Part shown: positions 41,000-45,560 of the stretch, one piece after another | How the letters are laid out: every line of letters starts with the position of its first letter | How positions within the stretch are numbered: position 1 is the first letter of the stretch | NCBI GenBank assembly: GCA_016793465.1 | Contig: JAEUJW010000059.1 | Coordinates: 1-45,560, forward strand | DNA length: 45,560 nt | Reading direction: 5' to 3' | Source of the DNA: Myxococcales bacterium | Lineage (GTDB): Bacteria; Myxococcota; Polyangia; Nannocystales; Nannocystaceae | The notes under the pieces: generated by a model | Database searches by the model: none | What the model was told of the DNA's origin: nothing | What the model saw: the letters and a program-made list of their open reading frames with translations, nothing else | Translations under genes and position numbers: made by a program

Positions 41000-41953
41000 C
41001 TACCAGTGGAAGCCGAGCTCGACCACGCCGTGCATCGCGTGGCCGACGATCCAGCGCCCGGCGTCGCGGTCGTTGAGGGCGCCGAGGCGGTACACGCCGG
41101 CCAGGCCGAGCGTCACGTTGCGGGTGACCCAGCCGTCGAAGCCGAGGCCGAGGCGCATCTGGGCGCCGTAGAGCCGGCCGTCGACCGCGCGGTCGACCCG
41201 CGCGAGGCCGCCGCCGACCTCGACGTAGGGCTGCAGCCGCTTGCGCACGGGCACGTGCACGCGGGCGAACAGCGCGTCCCAGTAGAGCGCGCGGGCGGTG
41301 AGCACCCGCTTCTCCTGCACGCCGTACTCCTCGACGGTGGCGCGCACCCGGTTCTGCGCGTGGCCCGAGAGGCCCATGCCGAGGCCGAGCACGTTGCCGA
41401 GGCGCACGCCGAAGTCGGCGCCGCCGCTCAGCGTGAGCAGGTTGGGCCGGGCCGGGACCTCGCCGCCGAGCGGGCCGGTGACGAGCAGGCGAAAGCCGAC
41501 CCAGTAGCGCCCGCGCCACGGCTGGCTGCGGATGCGGCTGGCGTCGAGCGGGGCCGGCGGCGGCGGCAGCGGGGTCAACGACTGGCCGCCGAAGTCGAAG
41601 CCGTTGCCGGGCCGGGGCGCGGCCGGCGGGGCGCCAGGCGTGGGGTAGGCGTTCGGCGCGGGGGCGGTCGGCTGCGGGCCGGCGTACGGGGTCGGGGCCG
41701 GGGTCGCGGGCAGGGTCTCGCCGGGGGCCGGCGGCGGGGCGTAGACCGGGGCCTCGCTGACGGTCGCCGGGGCCGCGGGCGCCGGCTGGCTCGTCGGCGG
41801 CGGGGCGGCGGTCGGGGCCGGGATCGTCGCGGTCGAGGCGGGCGGCGGGGCGACGGTCGGCGCTTGAGCGCTGGCCTCGCCGATCGTCGCGAGCAGGGCC
41901 GCGAGTCCGACGCACGTGGTCCAACCGAGGTGAAGCATGCCCGTGCGCATCAT
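41000..41953 (-). CDS. outer-membrane beta-barrel protein with Pro/Ala-rich spacer
   Basis: A 317-residue protein with signal peptide (about residues 1-31, ending GEASAQA), a Pro/Ala/Thr spacer (about 32-135) and a barrel-like domain (about 140-317) with repeated aromatic-ended strands: GRYWVGFRLLVTGPLGG, YWDALFARVHVPVRKRLQPYVEVGGGLARV, and a final HGVVELGFHW. The terminal Trp and strand pattern fit an outer-membrane barrel of OmpA/OmpX-like size. The start is ATG 41953, which overlaps the TGA of the upstream lipoprotein gene as ATGA and has AGGA 9 nt before it; a second ATG follows at once. It is therefore the last gene of a two-gene unit. Confidence 0.78.
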   Translation of the reverse strand: MMRTGMLHLGWTTCVGLAALLATIGEASAQAPTVAPPPASTATIPAPTAAPPPTSQPAPAAPATVSEAPVYAPPPAPGETLPATPAPTPYAGPQPTAPAPNAYPTPGAPPAAPRPGNGFDFGGQSLTPLPPPPAPLDASRIRSQPWRGRYWVGFRLLVTGPLGGEVPARPNLLTLSGGADFGVRLGNVLGLGMGLSGHAQNRVRATVEEYGVQEKRVLTARALYWDALFARVHVPVRKRLQPYVEVGGGLARVDRAVDGRLYGAQMRLGLGFDGWVTRNVTLGLAGVYRLGALNDRDAGRWIVGHAMHGVVELGFHW

Positions 41954-42789
41954 AGCCGGTGTCCTCGCACCGTCCTGGGAAGATCTACACCACTCGGGCG
42001 GGCCGCGACACGCTCCGAGGGGCCGCCCTGGGCGGCGGCCAGCGAACGCGCCGCCTCGGCCTGCAGCGCGGCGTCGTCCTCGTTGGCGGCCGCGAACTGC
42101 AGGAAGCCGACGGCATCGGCCCCGCCGAGCGCGCCGAGCGTGCGATAGGCCTCGCGGGCGAGCCCGGGCCAGCGTTCCACCCGCCGGATCACCGCCGAAG
42201 CATGGCGCGCCTGGCCGACCCGGGCCAGCACGTCGAGCGCCAGCAAGACGACCTCGGGGTCGTCCTGCTCGAGCCGGCGGGCGACCGCGTCGGCGAGCTC
42301 GGGGCCGGGATCGGCGGCCGCGGGGCGGTCCCGGATCCACTCCAGCGCGAGCAGCACGGTCTCGGGGTCGTGCGCCCCCAGCAACCCGACGGCCGCGTCG
42401 GTGCGGCCGCGGGCGAGGGCGAAGCGCCAGGCGAGCACCTGCACGGCCTCGGCGGCGGCGCTCGCCAGGGTGCCGTCGACCGGGGCGCTGGCGCGGATGG
42501 CCGGGACGTCGAAGTGGCCGCGCAGGTCGTCGGGCACGCCGAGCTCGAGGTGCAGGCGCGGCGGGCCGTCGTCGCCGGGGACCAGCGAGGCGTGCAGGCG
42601 CAGGGCGTCGTGAGGCTCGCCGGCCGCGAACTCGCCGCTGGCCGCGACGGCGTCGGCGAGGGCGGTCCGGACCCCGGCCTCGTCGAAGGTGCCGGCGACC
42701 ACGCGGTCGACGGTGATCTCGTAGCGCGGCGGGCCGCCGCAGGCGACCAGCCAGAGGCCGAGGACCGGGGCGATCCACGCGCGACGCAT
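41950..42789 (-). CDS. HEAT-repeat lipoprotein, unknown function
   Basis: A 279-residue lipoprotein: signal peptide with lipobox LWLVACGG (Cys about residue 17), a beta-rich first domain (RYEITVDRVVAGTFDEAGV ... LHLELGVPDDLRGHFDVPA), then HEAT-like helices (about 140-265: DPETVLLALEWIRDRP, DPEVVLLALDVLARVGQ, LAREAYRTLGALGGADAVGFL). ATG 42789 begins the signal peptide; the frame stays open upstream through the 78-bp repeats to 43194, which I consider accidental. Its stop overlaps the start of the outer-membrane protein gene by 4 bp. A scaffold on the periplasmic side of a membrane is the inference. Confidence 0.72.
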   Translation of the reverse strand: MRRAWIAPVLGLWLVACGGPPRYEITVDRVVAGTFDEAGVRTALADAVAASGEFAAGEPHDALRLHASLVPGDDGPPRLHLELGVPDDLRGHFDVPAIRASAPVDGTLASAAAEAVQVLAWRFALARGRTDAAVGLLGAHDPETVLLALEWIRDRPAAADPGPELADAVARRLEQDDPEVVLLALDVLARVGQARHASAVIRRVERWPGLAREAYRTLGALGGADAVGFLQFAAANEDDAALQAEAARSLAAAQGGPSERVAARPSGVDLPRTVRGHRL

Positions 42790-43290
42790 CGGCGGCCACG
42801 ATAGCAAGAATCGGCGGGCGCGGCGATCCGGCGGGCGCGCGATCCGTGCGGGTCCGGGGCGGCATCGGGCGCGGGGTCCGGGTCGGCGGCCGGACGACCT
42901 GGGACCTGGCCCTGGCCCGCGGTCGCCTGTCCCGGGGGCCAGGTTCCGGCGGGGTCCGGGTCGGCGGCCGGATGACCCGGGACCTGGCCCTGGCCCGCGG
43001 TCGCCTGTCCCGGGGGCCAGGTCCCGGCGGGGTCCGATGCGGGGCGCGGGACCTGGCCCGCGGTCGCCTGTCCCGGGGGCCAGGTCCCGGCGGGGTCCGA
43101 TGCGGGGGCTGGTCGGCGAATGGAGCGGGCCGGGGCGCGGCCCGACCCGCGCGGCGTGGGGCCTGTCCCGCGGGACAGGCGCGGCGGACCGCACGGCGAG
43201 GCTGTCTCCGAGGACAGGTGAGGAGCCGGCGCGGCGATCGTCCCGCAGCGCGGGTGGTCGTAGCGCCGGTTGTCCCGGGGGGCAGGTCGT
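42790..43290. repeat. 78-bp tandem array with long inverted repeats and palindromes
   Basis: A 500-bp spacer filled with repeats. A unit opening GGTCCG recurs at 42875, 42953, 43031 and 43094 (spacings 78, 78, 63). Each full unit carries a palindrome copy CTGTCC-CGGG-GGCCAG (42927, 43005, 43068) and the GACCTGGCC sequence that pairs with it. In the second unit this gives a perfect 14-bp inverted repeat CCGGGACCTGGCCC (42977-42990) / GGGCCAGGTCCCGG (43014-43027). Further copies follow: CTGTCC-CGCG-GGACAG (43163), CTGTCT-CCGA-GGACAG (43202) and TTGTCC-CGGG-GGGCAG (43270). No gene is supported here. Confidence 0.85.
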
Positions 43291-45560
43291 TCACGCGTGG
43301 GCGTCGAGGCGGGCCAGGCGCTCGCTGTGGCGGGCGCAGGCGTCCCAGTCCTCGAGCACCTGTCCGGGAGGACAGGCGGGGCCGAGGCGGGCGGCGACCG
43401 GCTGGGCGACGCGGGCGCGCTCGTCGTGGCCGAGGCCGAGGTCGGCGAGGCGCAGGCTGGCGGGCAGCGGCCAGCCGTCGTCGGCGAGGAAGGCCGCGAG
43501 GCCGCGGTCGCAGAGGTCGCGGTAGGCGGCGAGGGCGAGCACGGGCAGGCGCAGCTCGGGGTCGTGCTCGCGGTCGACGCGCCAGAAGCCGCGGGGGTCG
43601 AGGCCGCGGGTGAAGCTGGTGCGGCGCAGGGCGGCGGCCGGGTGGTCGCAGCCGGCCACCAGCGCGGCGAAGGTCGACCACGCCAGGCCGCGGTGGTGGG
43701 CGACGAGCGCGTCGAGGATGCAGCGCAGGCGCAGGCGCTCGTGCGGGGTCACGGCCCACAGCGCGCGCCACGGGCGGGCGGGCAGCATGGCGCGCAGCTC
43801 GGGGTCTTGCCACAGCGGGGCGAAGCGCGGGTGGGTGAGGCCGAGGCGGGCGGCGAACGGGGCCAGCGCGCGCGCGCGGTCGGGGGCGCCGATCGCCGTG
43901 TCGGCGAGGAAGGCGGCGGTCAGCGACGAGGCGCCGAGGCGGGCGCGCACGGTGTAGTCGGTGCACAGGCTGGCGAGCTCGGCGCAGAGGGCCAGGGCCT
44001 GCACGAGCGTGCCGTCGCCGGGCAGCAGGTTGGGGACCTTGTGGCCGGCGGGGAACGGCGGGAGCACGGCGGCGATCAGCGTGCGCGTGTCGGTCGAGCG
44101 GCAGACCTCGCGGTAGCCGACGCGCACGCGGGCGCCGGCGAGGCTGCGGCGCGCGTGCGCGTGGTCGATGAGGTACTGCGGGGCGAAGCGCGCGGCGTGC
44201 GGCGGCAGCGGGTCCCAGGTGGCGCGCAGGCCGGTGCCGCAGCGCCACGCGCGGGCCGCCGCGGTGTGCTGGTGGATCTGCGCGCCCTGCAGCAGCGGCA
44301 CGGCGATCGCCGCGACGGCGGCCGGGTCGATCGCGTGGCGGCCGTCGAGCGAGCGCACGTGCGAGGGGTCGCCGCGGTCGGGGCGCCAGTCGCCGCGCAG
44401 CCAGTGGCCGTACTCGTCGGCGCGGTAGCCCCGTTCCTCCCACGCCGCGACCGCGGGGAACAGCGCGGCGTCGCGGGCCATGTCGAACTCGCGGGCGTAG
44501 CGCACGCCCCAGCCGGCGCCGAGCAGCGGCGCGGTGCCGGCGTGCGCGGCGGCGAAGTCGGCGGCGTCGCGCTCGTCGCGGAGCTCGGCGATCGCCAGCG
44601 AGGTCGGGCTCGCGGCCCGCAGCGCGGCCAGCGGGCGCGCGAGGTAGCCGGCGTCGGCGAGCAGGTCGGCCGCGATCTCGCGGGGCGTGGGGGCGTCGCC
44701 GGGGCCGACGCGGAAGCGGGTTCGCAGCGCGTCGGTCGCGCCGCCGCGGGTCGCCCCGACGAACGCGACCTTGGTCCGGTGGTCGACGCCGGGGAACACG
44801 AAGCGCTCGTTCTGGAAGGCGTAGAGGTGGGTCCAGCGGCAGGTCTCGAGCAGCAGGCGGCGCAGGCCGGCGGTCGCGTGGTCGCTGTAGATGCCGGCGG
44901 GCACCAGCAGGCCGAGCGCGCCGCCGGGGCGGAGCAGCTGCAGGCAGCGCTCGACGAACAGCTTGTAGGTGTTGTGGTCGGCGCGGCCCTGGTGGCGGTA
45001 GCGGGCGGCGAACCACCGCGAGCGCGCGGCGTGGTGCGCGAGGTGGGCCCGCCAGGCCGCGTCGTCGGGGCCGTGCTCGGCGCGGAACTCGCGGGCGCTC
45101 GGCTTCAGCGCGTCCCACGGCGGGTTGGCGAGCACGGCGGCGAATCCGGGCGCCGCGCCGGCGAAGACCGCGGGGAACACCAACGGCCAGTGCAGCGGGC
45201 GGGCGGTCAGGCCGGCGACGCCGGCGTCGAGCGCGGCGCGCAGGCCGTCGGCGAGGGCGGGTGGGGCGGCGTCGTGGCTGTCCCGAGGGACAGGCGGAGC
45301 GGCGGCGCCGTGGTTGTCCAGAGGGACCGGTGCGGCGGCGCCGTCGCCGTCCCGCGGGACAGGTGGCGCGTCGTCGTGGCTGTCCCTCGGGACAGGAGCG
45401 GCGGCGCCGTCGCCGTCCCGCGGGACAGGTGGCGCGTCGCCGTGGCTGTCCCTCGGGACAGGAGCGGCGGCGCCGTCGCCGTCCCGCGGGACAGGTGGCG
45501 CGTCGCCGTGGCTGTCCCTCGGGACAGGAGCGGCGGCGCCGTCGCCGTCCCGCGGGACAG
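43291..45560 (-). CDS. large N6-adenine DNA methyltransferase / type IIG-like protein, 5' end missing
   Basis: The frame is open from the right window edge to the stop at 43291, so the N-terminus with the AdoMet-binding motif I is outside. From the edge, about 95 codons are the VPRDS/VPRDG repeat, then GLTARPLHWPLVFPAVF and the catalytic NPPW (45126-45115), the HWxxxFPxVF...NPPW pattern of Eco57I-type and related large N6-adenine methyltransferases. Next come FVERCLQLLRPGGALGLLVPAGIYSD and a C-terminal target-recognition-like region (LLQGAQIHQH, GYREVCRSTDTRTLIAAVLP, DYTVRARLGASSL). Such enzymes methylate adenine and often cut DNA (type IIG) or belong to phage-defence sets. The start given by some gene finders (TTG, 45183) would cut into the conserved block. 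A palindrome copy near the C-terminus encodes CPPGQV. Confidence 0.8.
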   Translation of the reverse strand, partial: VPRDGDGAAAPVPRDSHGDAPPVPRDGDGAAAPVPRDSHGDAPPVPRDGDGAAAPVPRDSHDDAPPVPRDGDGAAAPVPLDNHGAAAPPVPRDSHDAAPPALADGLRAALDAGVAGLTARPLHWPLVFPAVFAGAAPGFAAVLANPPWDALKPSAREFRAEHGPDDAAWRAHLAHHAARSRWFAARYRHQGRADHNTYKLFVERCLQLLRPGGALGLLVPAGIYSDHATAGLRRLLLETCRWTHLYAFQNERFVFPGVDHRTKVAFVGATRGGATDALRTRFRVGPGDAPTPREIAADLLADAGYLARPLAALRAASPTSLAIAELRDERDAADFAAAHAGTAPLLGAGWGVRYAREFDMARDAALFPAVAAWEERGYRADEYGHWLRGDWRPDRGDPSHVRSLDGRHAIDPAAVAAIAVPLLQGAQIHQHTAAARAWRCGTGLRATWDPLPPHAARFAPQYLIDHAHARRSLAGARVRVGYREVCRSTDTRTLIAAVLPPFPAGHKVPNLLPGDGTLVQALALCAELASLCTDYTVRARLGASSLTAAFLADTAIGAPDRARALAPFAARLGLTHPRFAPLWQDPELRAMLPARPWRALWAVTPHERLRLRCILDALVAHHRGLAWSTFAALVAGCDHPAAALRRTSFTRGLDPRGFWRVDREHDPELRLPVLALAAYRDLCDRGLAAFLADDGWPLPASLRLADLGLGHDERARVAQPVAARLGPACPPGQVLEDWDACARHSERLARLDAHA
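43360..43375. repeat. palindrome family copy in the methyltransferase C-terminus, loop GGGA
   Basis: A perfect CTGTCC / GGACAG copy, read on the coding strand as CPPGQV about 22 codons before the stop. This is the third reading phase found for the element in the window. Confidence 0.85.
45278..45560. repeat. 33/66-bp in-frame tandem array of the palindrome in the methyltransferase gene
   Basis: Nine palindrome copies start at 45278, 45314, 45347, 45380, 45413, 45446, 45479, 45512 and 45545. Spacing is 33 bp except the first (36). Left arms alternate CTGTCC and CCGTCC, giving a 66-bp higher-order unit, identical from one copy to the next near the window edge. It encodes the 22-residue repeat VPRDGDGAAAPVPRDSHGDA and continues beyond the window. 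Confidence 0.95.

Noticed and set aside
42790..43194. N-terminal extension of the HEAT lipoprotein through the 78-bp repeats
   Set aside because: A complete lipoprotein signal peptide starts at 42789; the upstream frame is open only because the repeats are GC-rich and mostly in multiples of three.
45115..45183. TTG at 45183 as the methyltransferase start
   Set aside because: It would cut the conserved GLTARPLHWPLVFPAVF block; the frame is open through the repeat array to the window edge.
45278..45560. CRISPR array
   Set aside because: The repeats are direct and contiguous with no unique spacers, keep the reading frame of a methyltransferase gene and contain a short palindrome.

Overview
The window is very GC-rich DNA from a predatory-type deltaproteobacterium, most likely a myxobacterium of the Nannocystis/Plesiocystis/Enhygromyxa branch. 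The grounds are codon bias to G/C, a Hanks-type kinase fused to TPR repeats, a MYXO-CTERM-like sorting tail, lipoproteins with Thr/Ser/Gly/Pro linkers, paired outer-membrane barrels, a sigma-54 activator fused to a kinase, and a C-terminal piece of an FG-GAP protein ending in an IWNQHTYHVTN block. No rRNA, tRNA, integrase, transposase or CRISPR array was seen.

Layout. 0.1-4.3 kb: FG-GAP remnant, MAPEG membrane protein, kinase-TPR protein and a small secreted Cys protein. 4.7-9.8 kb: divergent pair of a Spo0M/arrestin-like HEAT protein and a VIT-VWA-TPR-DUF2135 protein, then a MYXO-CTERM protein. 10.0-13.1 kb: fibro-slime lipoprotein, Cys-rich lipoprotein and an unknown cytosolic protein. 13.2-20.3 kb: CpXC/HEAT protein with a metallophosphoesterase, a divergent D-Ala-D-Ala-ligase-like ATP-grasp enzyme, a double HARE-HTH/nuclease-like protein overlapping lipB, and a PHA-system protein. 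21.0-26.7 kb: a TonB-dependent receptor operon and a small lipoprotein. 26.8-34.4 kb: smc divergent from ftsY, then two outer-membrane barrels. 34.5-45.6 kb, mostly on the minus strand: small proteins, an 1829-residue kinase-ATPase-TPR-GAF-sigma54 fusion, an outer-membrane protein with a HEAT lipoprotein, and the C-terminal part of a large adenine DNA methyltransferase cut by the window edge.

The most striking signal is a dispersed palindrome, core CTGTCC-N4-GGACAG, read by eye about 38 times. It lies between genes, at gene ends and inside coding sequence, where it is used in three different reading phases and expanded into in-frame tandem arrays of 33/66, 60 and 72 bp. One degenerate copy sits in the SMC hinge. 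Paired changes in both arms suggest that the DNA or RNA hairpin, not the peptide, is what is kept. Two intergenic tandem arrays (79 bp and 78 bp units) accompany it; the second contains the palindrome. This resembles in concept REP/BIME elements or the in-frame Rickettsia palindromic elements, but I do not recognise the family.

Most genes are ordinary envelope, regulatory or housekeeping functions. No complete defence operon is visible, although the truncated methyltransferase and the HARE-HTH/nuclease-like protein both belong to DNA-modification biology.
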